Positions 46,501-57,560 of a stretch of DNA of 64,000 nucleotides are shown here, piece by piece. The notes beneath the pieces were generated by a model. It searched no databases and had not been told where the DNA came from. It was given only the letters and a program-made list of their open reading frames with translations. This DNA comes from Heliocidaris tuberculata (taxonomy: Eukaryota > Echinodermata > Echinoidea > Camarodonta > Echinometridae), in the NCBI GenBank assembly GCA_025618425.1, contig CM046832.1, positions 52,870,447 through 52,934,446 on the forward strand. Direction: 5' to 3'. The translations under genes were made by a program, and so were the position numbers. Numbering within the stretch: position 1 is the first letter of the stretch; each line of letters opens with the position of its first letter.

Positions 46501-48090
46501 AACAACAACAGTGAATTACACAGCATCACATGATCATGGTAAAAAAAAATAATAAATCACATTGCATGTGATAACTGGCAGTGCAAATAATTCCCACTAA
46601 TTTTCCCCTATACCACTTTGACAAAGGCTTCACCATTGCAATTTATTTGAATGCCTACATCACATTTGGGAAAAGTTAGAACAAAATCAACCATTACAAG
46701 GAGAAGCGTATTGACACAGTATGCAACAGTTGCAGACAATGAAACAGATAGTAAATTTAAAGAATACAAACAAGTGCTACATGCATACATACTCTCTTGT
46801 CCTTTTTTGAATTATAAGGCAGCAATGGACCAGAATTGAAAAAAAAATAAATAAACAAAGACTTTGCAATACTTTGAAACACTATACAACTTGACTATAC
46901 ATATTTATATTATTACCAATATGGTAATCACATTGTATGAAACATAAGAAGGCATTCCCACAAGTCAGGAACAAACTTAACCTATGCATTGTAATCTACG
47001 TCTACACCGCGAGAGAGGAATAGGCTATATTCAGAAGGAAAAAATAAGAAGAAGATTAAAACTCATTGCAAATAATCATCATTTGACTACAAGAAGCTCT
47101 GAGATTAAATCAATATTATTGCCAAACGAATTCTTGATTTTTTTTTTTGCCCATTCACGCAAACAAACATTGCATTGTATACTACACATGGTGCCCTTTC
47201 ATCTAATTGCAAGCTGATGTTTAAAAGCTACCTCGTTGCGGAAATGGGATTCTTTTTGTCCTGGTGAGGGTGAAGTAGGGTGAACTAGATCATACGCTTT
47301 GGACAAATTTTGTTTCCTCTAATGAATTCGGCAAACACTGTAAAGGGGTTGAACATTTTGGGATAAAATATCTCAGAATAAAAAGTATCATTTTAAAAGT
47401 ACACCAGATGTAATGTGACGGTTGCACAAGAAATTTGCACTCCATTGGAAAGTCTTAATAATGCTGTCAAAATCACTGATTTATTAAGAGATTTTGAAAT
47501 GTCTTGTTGTTTTTAAAACTTGTCAAGTGGTATATTTTACTTATTCCAAAAAAGATCTTGTGAATCAGTCAGCCAGAATATTAAATATTAACCTCTCTTT
47601 GATTCTGTTTTTTTTAAATTTTGTTTTGCAGTGAACAAAAGGCACAGGGGTCTTGAAAGGGCTGGTCAAAAATATGACAAGTTTCATACAAGGCAGTAAG
47701 ACTGGGCACATCAGTTTATGTACAGAAAATACACACACACGCACACTGCATACAAACAGCTAATAGTGGGATCTGGTTATGGAAAATAAAAACTAAGCTC
47801 AGATCCTTTTAATACAAAATCATGACCAAATGAAACTTTCCTCTCGCAAATAATTTATATTTTAAAACACACATCTGTGAGAACTACAAACTGAAAAATA
47901 AAAGAGAGTAGATTTCTCGTGTCTGAGATAATTAGATCATAACATGTAATGTACATGATTATGCGATTGCCATGTACATGATTGCTTAAGGATGTCTAGA
48001 GGGAATACGGGCATCGACCGTGACATAGCTGGGGGGGAGGGTCAGTCATACATACAGGGTGGGACGAGGCTCTAGCAGCCCCCAGCGATG
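43501..48090. other. AT-rich flank, possibly including 3' UTR of the minus-strand gene
   Basis: No exon seen. 44220-44410 is GC-richer unique DNA. (TA)n lies at 45713-45765. On the minus strand AATAAA occurs at 47485-47480, about 600 bases after the stop at 48091, and could end the transcript; other AATAAA-like sites exist further on. Confidence 0.4.
45713..45765. repeat. (TA)n microsatellite
   Basis: Two TA runs separated by TTTGTAAA. Confidence 0.9.
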
Positions 48091-48500
48091 CTATAAGGCA
48101 GATACTTGCACCACATTGGAACTGCCTGCGCTGCCTTGAGGGCTTCCCCTAGGGCTCCCTCTACTGCCCTGGGGACTGGAGCTTGCACTCACTGTGGAGT
48201 GGATTGACTCGGTGTCCACCGCATTGGTTGGAGTAGGTAAGGTGGAGACGATGGCGGTGGTGACCGTTGTAGGGTTGGTGTTAATAGTGGTGTTTGTGTT
48301 GCAATTCATCTCGGGCAGAACAGTCAGTGTGAGGTCGTTCCGTTTGTGAGGGGTGTTCTTTGGAGAGGGCTTTCGATGTGTATGGGTTTCGTTGACGCGC
48401 ACCTCCTTGAGGTTGTTATCTTCATCTTCGGTACCAGCTGCTTCGTAGCGACGCCCCTGGGCCCATCTTGAACAACAACCTGTGGGTTGGCTGTTTTTAT
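48091..48500 (-). CDS. Terminal coding exon of unidentified gene with PDZ-ligand-like C-terminus
   Basis: On the minus strand, TTTCTACATTATTTTTCTTCAG is followed by 136 codons including the stop. It opens DKNSQPTGCCSRWAQGRRYE and passes through an acidic-basic stretch (AGTEDEDNNLKEVRVNE, HRKPSPKNTPHKRNDLTL). A Thr/Asn-rich part follows (TNTTINTNPTTVTT), then a Ser/Pro/Gly tail (SPQGSRGSPRGSPQGS) ending in NVVQVSAL. S-A-L at the end fits a class I PDZ ligand (S/T-x-hydrophobic). The phase (1 in) matches the exon at 49134-49248 through a shared Asp codon. A cytoplasmic, disordered, phosphorylatable tail of a membrane or scaffold protein is plausible. A paired Cys after the junction could be palmitoylated. 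No family was recognised. Confidence 0.7.
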
Positions 48501-49133
48501 CTGAAGAAAAATAATGTAGAAAATTCAAAGGTTAGATCTCCCAGGCTCATTTCATTTGTAATGATACTTCCTCTCGATGATAAATTGAACTCATATACAG
48601 ATTTCTTCCATTTTAATATTAAATGATGACAGGCCACATGACAGATTGTGAATATTTAAGCAAACTTTTCCCACAATGGTGGTTTTAAGTCCACTAAAAG
48701 CTGCCCAATTTATCACTACTGGGGAAACTGCATTCTGATTTTGTAAATAAAACTTGTGGACCACTACAAAGAGAATCCTTTTACCATATTGTTTCTAAGG
48801 CAGCTTCTAGTATAAAAAAATCTTTTAAACTTATTTTAAGATACCACACAGTACTGTTACTACATGATAATACAAATAGTCAAGCAATTGTATGACCAAT
48901 TAAGACAGGAAATGGGCAATTATATTTGCTTTTGCTATTATTTACTACTGTCTGTGCAAATAAGCGAACATGGCAGGTCAGCGAATATGCACATCAGCAA
49001 ATATGGGTTAAAAAAGTGAATGCATTATCACATTAGCACTTGGGTAGAAGTATCCATAGATTAAAATACAATTATTATCCATTGTATAGCCTTGTCTTTT
49101 GTGATTGGTTAGTAGAGAGGAGTAACGACATAC

Positions 49134-49248
49134 CTTGCGTAGTTGAGGTGGCTGAGGGACTGGGACTGACTTGTGCGCTACCAGACTGCATAGACCTTGA
49201 AAAGGGGATTCCGTTGTATGTGTACTCTGTCTCTACATACTCGCGATT
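49134..49248 (-). CDS. Penultimate coding exon of the same minus-strand gene
   Basis: Minus strand: acceptor CCCTTGTTTTTGTCTTTCAG, 38 codons plus one base, donor CAAG|GTATGT, all close to consensus. It reads NREYVETEYTYNGIPFSRSM then QSGSAQVSPSPSATSTTQ. The start is Tyr-rich with YVETEY and YTYNG, possible tyrosine phosphorylation motifs, and the end is Ser/Pro/Thr-rich like the next exon. Phase 0 in, 1 out, joining 48500. The upstream exon should end in phase 0; I found none with confidence up to 64000, so the preceding intron may exceed 14 kb. Confidence 0.7.
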
Positions 49249-50700
49249 CTGAAAGACAAAAACAAGGGAAACCATCATCAATCGTTGCATCACATCTTAT
49301 TCTCAGCAATAATGGAATCATTACACATACTGGACGAGTATAGAATAAATATCCTTTTATGTCTTTCTATCAGTAGAAAAGGTATGAATCACTGGGGGGG
49401 GGCATTATACTAGTTATGATGGCACATTAATATAGTTTCACAAGTGTACATGTGGGGTGGACATATTTAAATGTAAATAATATTAAGAAATATCTGATTT
49501 CAGATAACTTACAACAAAAAAAAAACTTGTCAAATTACTTTCAAATGACTTATACACACAAAAAAACTTGTCGAACAGATATGTCAAATAGAAGGCAGTA
49601 TAATATGAAAAATAGGAAAAACAGATAATTATTTCCACATATATCATGTTTTAGCTATTCTGTATTATTCTCCCTCTTAGTAAGACAAGGTATACAAAAA
49701 TATGACAGCACAATATTATTCTGAAAGTACAAGTAAGAATAATAAATTTATGAAACAATCGAAATTACCATCTTCTGGTTTTAAGGCATTAAAACAATTG
49801 AAGGAAAAAAAAGTAATGGACTACTCAATTTTATGGTAAAATGGGAATAGTACAATAGTACTACAATAAAGTTCATATTTCTATACATCCAAATCTGCAT
49901 TTCCTGAATGGGCATGTCCAAGGTATGTCCCATACGTTTCCAAGTGCTATTGAATTGTAGTATGGAATCGCAAACATGAAATGACAGTCTGATTCACACT
50001 CTAGTAGGGCCATCAGTTTGATACAGCAGTCAGATACTGCAGTTTTAGATATGGTCAGAAAGGTATGAGACACAAATAGCTTGGACTTGTCCAAATGTAG
50101 ACTTAATATTTTTAAATGGTTCATAATAAGGTAAACAAGAATTAATTTCTACTAAATGAAAAAAAAAATCAGCCAATGTCCACAAATGTCCAAAAAAAAA
50201 TGTATCATTAATTCTGTATGTAACAGGTGGCAATTAATTAGAGTGTCATATGATTGACAAGATGTTTGTGCTCTATCAGGTTAAATTTAGACCAGGCACT
50301 GAACACTGTGTGAAAGATAACAAATGTCTGTCAGCTTGATCGGAAAATAGATTCAACAAGAGACATATTCACAAGGCGTTATGTTCAACACTTTTGTCCA
50401 GTCAGGTGAGCTAAAATTAGATACCCATAAATAAGACCAGCTTGATGAAAACAGTATGCATCTAGACCATGGCTCAGGCATAATGCATAAATTCTACACC
50501 AGTAAAAGAAGGCAGAAGTCGGTTGCAAAGCTGTGATTCATGTATTATTCATCCTGGAGCACAAAACTAAAAATATACATGTATCTTACATGTGCCAGAA
50601 CAGTAGTAGCTACATGATCGCATGTTTAATAGTCTCCATAAGGTATATATGATTTTTATGATTTTCAATAACAAAAGAAAAAATGGAAAAAGAAAGACAA
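49249..50700 (-). other. Intron-like AT-rich DNA
   Basis: I see no further exon, tRNA or mobile element. G8 at 49395 and short A runs only. Confidence 0.5.
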
Positions 50701-50730
50701 TTTGTACACACACACACACACATACCTATA

Positions 50731-50770
50731 TATATATATAATATATACATATATATATATATATATATAT
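50731..50770. repeat. (CA)n then (TA)n microsatellite
   Basis: (CA)n at 50708-50723 leads into TA runs to 50770. This is the left boundary of a patchwork that carries the hammerhead-like fold. Confidence 0.9.
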
Positions 50771-50838
50771 TCACATAGGTGTGGTTAAATTTGGAGTTGA
50801 GGCATTCAAAAGTGCTCAATGCTGAAGGGCAGAGCATA

Positions 50839-50915
50839 ATATTTGTACCTGGGTCATCAGTCTGCCTGAAGATCGTGTTGAGCGTGAAACTGACGGTAGC
50901 GGACAGGACCCAGGT

Positions 50916-50923
<8 letters not shown>
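50839..50923 (+). ncRNA. Hammerhead ribozyme-like motif, type I layout
   Basis: Core elements appear in order on the plus strand: CTGAAGA (50866-50872, C3 to A9), a short stem II segment (50873-50885), GAAA (50886-50889), a minimal stem III (CTGACG) and GTA (50896-50898), where cleavage would fall after base 50898. Inner helix I pairs GTCTGC (50860-50865) with GCGGAC (50899-50904), one pair being G-T. An asymmetric internal loop (ATCA/AG) separates it from a perfect 17-bp outer helix (50839-50855 with 50907-50923). The very short stem III and the loop in stem I resemble hammerheads of metazoan Penelope-like elements and retrozymes. Stem II is weak: a T-T mismatch at 10.1/11.1, then C-G, G-C and T-G. 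It may therefore be degenerate or poorly active. It abuts (TA)n. Confidence 0.6.

Positions 50924-50960
<37 letters not shown>
50921..50960. repeat. (TA)n microsatellite
   Basis: TA run directly after the right arm of the hammerhead-like fold. Confidence 0.9.
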
Positions 50961-50962
<2 letters not shown>

Positions 50963-51409
50963 GTGAGAAATCAATTGAATTGAATGAGAGAAATAATTTG
51001 CGTAGCTAAATTCATTGTTCCTCCTTACTGACTTCCTTTTTGTGGAAATAACTGCAGGGTTTGCAAAAACTGTCTCCGCCGGGAGTAGAACCCGGGTCTT
51101 TGGCACTGTACGCCAAACGCCTTAACCGCTAGACCGCGGAGGCGGGTTGAGTGGTATTCGGCTACACCAGGTACAAACACCGACAGGCAGCCCTTGCAAC
51201 CCTTCGCAGTTCATTTATTCCTTTTCTTTGAGGGACAGGGGAGTATTGAACAATGAAAAGCCGCATGCCTAGCTAGATCCATGGCGGATTCATGTATTAG
51301 AATTAATTAATATGTGTGAGAAATTTGTTCTAATACTATAGCATCGGCAACTCTCGTGGGTAAATTTACATAATGTTAGAAATCCATTGAATTGAATGAG
51401 AGAAATAAT
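50961..51409. repeat. Direct repeats (37 bp) bracketing a tRNA-like segment
   Basis: ATGTGAGAAATCAATTGAAT with TGAATGAGAGAAATAAT (50961-50997) recurs with two substitutions at 51373-51409, 412 bp apart. The first copy is preceded by (TA)n and the second is followed by (TA)n. The tRNA-like sequence lies between them. Confidence 0.75.
51072..51143 (-). repeat. tRNA-like sequence, probable SINE head or tRNA pseudogene
   Basis: Minus strand, 72 nt. The acceptor stem GCCTCCG/CGGAGAC has one mismatch. The D stem GTCT/AGGC encloses AGCGGTTA. The anticodon stem pairs TTGGC/GCCAA with loop GTACAGT, and the T arm is CCGGGTTCTACTCCCGG. The nominal anticodon would be ACA, very rare in animals, and the B box has TAC where GA is expected, so a working gene is unlikely. 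Confidence 0.6.
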
Positions 51410-51416
51410 AATAAAT

Positions 51417-51421
51417 ATATA

Positions 51422-51454
<33 letters not shown>
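51417..51454. repeat. (TA)n microsatellite
   Basis: TA run closing the patchwork. The text 51470-51620 contains two similar CATCCCGCTAATGCCAG / GTCCCGCTAACGCC words, a further short repeat. Confidence 0.9.
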
Positions 51455-51457
<3 letters not shown>

Positions 51458-51959
51458 CACATAATACTAGTGTTAGGACATTCTTTTGTTCTACGTCATC
51501 AAAAATGTCCCAATAATCGTGCTCAAGTCCCGCTAACGCCTTTTGTTCACACGTGACATAATAAATCCCATTGTTGTACATCCCGCTAATGCCAGTAAAG
51601 TTAAAGTACATATATATTCATATATATATTTATATACATACATACATCATATGACTATCTCCTTGTTTACAATTCATTTTGAATTGCTTTTGTTGTACAA
51701 ATGTATATTTGTTTCCCGACAGATGCGTCTAGAGCATGAAAATAACACTAATATCCATTGCCGTACAAACAAAATAAATATAACCTATAAGAATAAGAAT
51801 TGGGATGTGTGTGTGGGGGGGGGGGGATATGAGATTTGATTTCATGTACAAGTGTAGACAGTAAATGTACCTCATCTCCCTGCAAACTGTGAGTCTTATA
51901 ATATTGTAACTCCAATCAAACCCACTCCACCTTAGTAACAAATCAACCAATTCAAACAC

Positions 51960-52340
51960 ATGCACACATGAGCACTTTCCAATCGTACATGTATGTATCC
52001 AATGCCATCGTCATCACCAGCGATTATGCGTTCATGTGACGCTTAAAACAACAATCTCCGTGCTGGCCGCAGGTTTGCCAGCCTGCACATGTTGCCGGGC
52101 TTATGAGTCTGACGCGTCTATGACATTAATTATGCACGTTGCATGGGGCACCCTTCATGTTTCCCGGCACTATACAGTTTAACATGTCTAGGTGGTGGTA
52201 TATCAAACACCGCCATATATCACAAAGTGAAAGGCGACTATTGATAATGCAACATAAGACTCCACCTAAAGTGGGTCAGGGGATGGACAAAAGGTTGTAT
52301 TTCCTTGGAATGATCTGTCTTGCCTGCATAAATTGATTCT
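51960..52340. other. Unique GC-richer segment, possible regulatory DNA
   Basis: Non-repetitive, with CpG-containing words (GACGCGTCTATGAC, GTGCTGGCCGCAGG). No exon structure. A candidate conserved non-coding block. Confidence 0.25.
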
Positions 52341-52782
52341 ATCCATGCCACTATCTGTGCTTTTTACGATGGATTAATTTACACAAATATTTGTCAGACA
52401 TTCATTTCGAGGGGATACATGTACATGTAGTTATGAAAAGGGGACCAGCTTCATATATATCTCTCTTAATTTGTGGTAATTCTGAATTTCAAGTAATAAT
52501 TTGCCCACCGTCCTTTGTTGGTGTTAAGCCCTGCCAATAGCCATTCATGTGAATACAATGGAGATATTCCCAAATATACAGTTTTATGGCTTAAAAAAAA
52601 CCCATCAATATACATAATTAGATATAGATTTGTTTCTTCATTTTTTTCTGGCATGTATACAACTCATTTGCCACATAAAGGAAAATCATCTAAAATCCTC
52701 CATGACAGCATACTCTATGTCCACATCTACTGCTGAAGAAATGGATGCAACAAGGCCTGATTCTGCTTGCTCTAAACACAAA

Positions 52783-52991
52783 GGCCTGAATTCACAAAGG
52801 AGGTTTAAACCATGGCAAGGTTTAAACCTCCGTAAGCATACTAAAATAAGCGTAAATAAGCGCACATGGCCCATGCGCGCGCTCAAAGAAAATATATGAT
52901 TGGATCGGATTCCGTGCGCACGTATGCTTAAAAACCCCAGGAGGGGGTTTAAACCATGGTTGAAACTAAACCTCCTTTGTGAATTCGGGCC
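52783..52991. mobile_element. Second fold-back MITE family, copy B
   Basis: GGCCTGAATTCACAAAGGAGG at the left pairs with CCTCCTTTGTGAATTCGGGCC at the right. Inside are AGGTTTAAACCATGGC, AAAATAAGCGTAAATAAGCG and GGGTTTAAACCATGG. It has the same terminal and inner words as 27080-27272 but a different centre (CATGCGCGCGCTC). Confidence 0.8.
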
Positions 52992-54006
52992 AAAGTGAAA
53001 GAGATTTCCTGCCCCCCAAAGCTGTCCTGAATCTACTCTCACCCAACACCTATGACAGCAGATGCAATTATGATAATATTGATAACTGGATTCACCAACT
53101 ATCTTTAAGGCCAATGATAATATTGTGGAAGCAAGATTGTAGAATTAGGTCTGGTACTGCACGTGTACCTACCAAGCATTCCTCTTCCTGCCATTAATAC
53201 ACTTCCAGACAGCCAGGAAGGCTGAATGTAATAAACTATGATTGATAGAATTAACGCAGAAGTAAATGGATTTACAAAAATAATATTTGTACATGTAATG
53301 TATGTATGGCACCAATACATACAAAACAACATACATACATGTACATGTATATGGGACTTTCTGATGAAATAAACCTATACATATTCTAGAATATAAAGTA
53401 ATAAGAACAAAATAATATTTTACAAGGAATTTCTCTCAAAACAATTCTACCAAAGCTTATAGTTACATTGAAAATTGTTATATTACAAAAGTGAATTTAT
53501 TGAGCAATATATACATTTTGAGTTTTGATACTGCACATATCTGTCCAAGGAACAATGAAACGATGCTTACAATGCTAAGCAATGTACATCAAGGAGTCTG
53601 ACCATGGTAATATATCATCCGCTCTTTCCAATTCTACCATTATCTTATTCCATGAAACCGATCTCTTCCTCCTCCGAGGTATGGTATCAGTCAGGTTGGA
53701 CATTGGACAGAACTAAATTAAAGGATGAGGAGATCCAAGCTTCCTCAATTTATAATGCCTTATTGTACACTGTAGCTTGTATTTGCTATGCATTTTGAAC
53801 TGAGAATACAGAAATAAATTGGCATTTGAAATGAATCTACAAAGTATATTGTGTGTATTATGGAGCCACTGGGAAGATTCTGTTCCGTTACATTAACTTC
53901 AGAATGAACTGTTTTTTTAATTTCCTGAAATTTATGATGACATGTCTGATATGAATTTGATACAAATGAACATGAGTACATATCCAGAGGAGGGTCTAGG
54001 ATTGTT

Positions 54007-54062
54007 GGAGGGGGAGAGGGGTAGGGAGGGGGAGAGGGGTAGGGAGGGGTTGGGGAAGGAGC
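54007..54062 (+). repeat. G-rich tandem with quadruplex potential
   Basis: GGAGGGGGAGAGGGGTA repeated twice and then degenerating, giving many G3-G5 runs at 2-4 base spacing. This meets the usual pattern for G-quadruplex formation on the plus strand. Confidence 0.7.
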
Positions 54063-54867
54063 TGATACATACCTTTGAAATATACATGTAAAGTTACTAA
54101 CAGTTACTTTTTATTCTGAAAGGGGAGGGCCGGAGGATTTTCTTTCTTATCCTTTTGTGGATCGGCCTAAATCATATTCGCACACTTAACTCCATCCACA
54201 CTAGCTCTTGCAGTTACAGGGGCTTTTCATAAATGCACATATCAATGGCATTATTACATGGTGTATATGGTCTAATGAGAAGAGCTCAATAATACTGAAG
54301 CTATTAATAAACTGAAGGCTGGAGACTATAGTACAAACCCAGTGGGTGGTACAAGTGACTGAATGTGAGAGTCCTAGGAGACACGATGAGCAAAGAAACA
54401 AAAACAAGACAAAAATCATCTGCACTCGATCTGCACATGAGGCATTAAAATCACATCACGATACACAGTTGTATGCCAGCAATCGTCAAGACATATGTAT
54501 TTGACATAGCATTCAAAATGATAATCTGAATGTCTCGATGACTGTATTAAAGTCTAGTACAAGGATAAACTGTATCTTTTGAACATAAGTTGGGGGGAAA
54601 AAAAATCACATACATGTCTAAGTATTTCATAGATGTCTGTACATTGTATGGTAGGAAACCATGTTGCAGATCAGGTGATTTTAACGGCGGTCTAGGAAGG
54701 GAGAATTATCTCAAGGGCATCTATGCGGTAAGCACAAAGAAAAGATATGTTTGATTAATCAAAGCAAAATGAAATGTCATGCTCAGCTACTAAAGCAGCT
54801 TTATATAATAATCCACAAAGTTCTTAAAACTACAGGATAATATTCATGTTAAGATCAATATTTCATG

Positions 54868-54868
<1 letters not shown>

Positions 54869-54911
<43 letters not shown>
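54869..54911. repeat. C run and (CT)n microsatellite
   Basis: About nine C followed by CT repeats. The long flanks 53000-54006 and 54912-56676 show no gene. Confidence 0.9.
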
Positions 54912-54914
<3 letters not shown>

Positions 54915-56677
54915 TCCTCCTCCTCTTCTCTCTCCATCTGACTTGAGCGGAATACAGACTAAACATGAAAGCACACACAAGACAAATTCAATTTCTGTTT
55001 TCACATCATAAAAAGCGTCTCCAATCTGCTATGAGTAAGTTGCATCAATCTAATAAATGCTGGCTCTATTTTGAGCAACAAATCAATCAAGCAAATTTGC
55101 TTGAAGAAGTTTAGGAGGATTATCTGCGGCGAGTATTTTGTTGCAGTCTATTAGGCACACTGCATGTTCGGTTGGGAAGCTGGAAAATGGAAGTCAGTGC
55201 TATGATTTATTGTTGCAAGATGAGATTTTATTTGAGGGCAGAGAAAGTTAATCCCAGCATTGCCTGACTGGCTTCGTATGATGAGAGCAATGCAAATACT
55301 GATGAAAAATATAATTGTACCAGTTCTGAATGTCACTGCACTCCCAAGCTATTCTTTTTCTTTCATTACTGACATTTTGTATACCAGTAATAGTCCAGTA
55401 AAAAAAACAACACTTGCCTGATGGTCCCACAGGCTATAACCAGTTCAGAATATTTAATGGTACTTGCCGATAGAGCTAGACTAGCAATGATTTGGAAGAC
55501 ACCGTAAATATTGCTTGAATAGCTGAATTCTAATCCGAAGAGACAATTTGATTTGCAAATTTATAGGCAAAATCATAAATAAAAAAGGAGAAAATCAAGC
55601 TTGCATAACGGTGTAATATCACATGACCTGCAGTAAAATATGGAAAAGGACGTTATCATGACCATAAGGCACAAATAAATGGGATTATATTTTACTCCTA
55701 AATAGGCTTTTGCATATTTTTTATGTTTTGAGGATCTGCTATTTGATGTATGGATAAATTTCTAACTGGTCATATTTCTAGTGTTTCTGAAGGGCTCAAT
55801 ACTGTGAATTGATAGCATATATCACAATTATGACCACATGGGACCATGCTGTGTGGGTAAACATGCAATTTCTAGACATGTATAGATGCAGATATTCTGC
55901 ATTAAGAACATCTATAATAGAGTGGGCATCACATAAAATTGATTATTCATAAGGGCTTATTAAGGTTTCTGATGGACCAAGGTAGTGCTATAGGTGCCTG
56001 GTAACAATTAGAGGATTTAAATAGCATTTCAATGCTGACTGAACAAGTTACAATTAACAGACATCAAAGCACACTATATGAAACATATTCCTACAATTCA
56101 GGTTGTGTTCATGTACACACTTTTTGAGTCTTGAAACGATTGCTATTATTTACCTTTTAGTCACTGCTCATCAGGACAAAAAAATGTAACAATCAGCAGG
56201 GAATATTGATCTATACATCTTTCTTTGCCTGTCTTTAAAAAAAAATTATTTCAAAAATTATTCCTTTGAGAAGTACACGATAAGACATTTAACCAATTAC
56301 TTTACCAGCACTGTCCATTGTGGATCAAATATCTAATATGCTCTGTACTAGAACGAATAATAATGTCCCAATGGTTCAACACTTCTCACAACATTAGTGA
56401 TGCATACATGTATTGGACATTGTGGTGACGTATTTGACAATTCTGAAGGTCATTTGCAGTGCTGGCAAACTGTAGATTTCCTAATTGGTCACCAAGTTTT
56501 ATAGCTTTATTCATTTGCTTCGTTAATGATGTGGACTTTCGCAACAATCAAGAAGGTCATACAGGTGGAGCCGGTGTGACATGCATGATTGGTGTCCCAT
56601 AGGACCTTTGATTTTACCAGATACCAGTAATAAATTTCAAAGTATTTCAAGTTATCATACGAATGAACTATCCCATC

Positions 56678-56695
56678 CCCCCCCCCCCCCCCCCC
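56678..56695. repeat. Poly-C tract
   Basis: C run of about 18 bases in unique AT-rich DNA. Confidence 0.9.
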
Positions 56696-57394
56696 CGAAA
56701 AACCTTTTTCAGAAACCACACCATAATGCCACTCTATAACATTTATATTTAGGGTGTAATTTCGGTATTCAAACTTGCAATATATTTTTATAAATGTAAT
56801 AATTGGAGCTCATATTATAAATACAGAAAACCTTCATGGAACCCCATACATTCAGAGCAAGATGAATTATGGAGACTGGTCCCCCTTCAAAGCATACAAA
56901 AGTATTTTTTCATATCATTCTATACAAGTTGCGGTAGCTCCATCAGTCATATTGTGCTCAGACTGACTTGATCATATTACTTCTCCCTGCCTAATGTTAC
57001 ACGCTCATGTGAAGCAAATGTTGCTTCTGATGATGAATGGAGAATGGGATATAAAAGGAGCTTGCCTCCTCCTCGTTTTCCTATCATCCATTCCGGATGA
57101 GGCAGTCAACTCCGAGTATTCGTATCAGACTGGCAATTTTGGTTACCTTTCTTGTTTATCAAGCCTTTCCATCATTTTTTTTAAAGGGCAACCAGAGGAA
57201 ACTCGTTGAATGTATACAATATGGACGAATGTGCATCCCACATTAACTCGCATACAACAAAAATTGATGCAAAGGGACACTACTTGCAACATAGCACTGC
57301 GTTTGGTCTGGAGTAGTAGACTATACTGATGTCTACTTTGTTCTAACAGGCCAGAACCTAACCTTTTCATGTGCTGCTAACATGTGTCCAGCTC

Positions 57395-57560
57395 TTTAAT
57401 GGGATTAACAGCAGCTAATTGCCGCTACATTGTCTGGACGAGTGCGGAGTAATTAAACACTGACGTCAGACTTTCATTTGCTTGCCGGTAGACTGGGGAT
57501 CGGGCTGAATGGACACCAGATAAAAGATCCTTTCTCTAGCGCATTAATTTTTTCTACAGT
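57395..57560. promoter_or_regulatory. Candidate enhancer-like block
   Basis: Unique, GC-richer text with a perfect CRE palindrome TGACGTCA (57461-57468), homeodomain-like TAATTAAAC, GATAAAAGATCC and TAATTGCCGC words within 160 bp. No coding frame. Enhancer function is inference. Confidence 0.3.

Noticed and set aside
51072..51143. Functional tRNA-Cys(ACA)
   Set aside because: The anticodon ACA is essentially unused in animals, the acceptor stem has a mismatch, and the B box departs from consensus. A SINE head or pseudogene is more likely.
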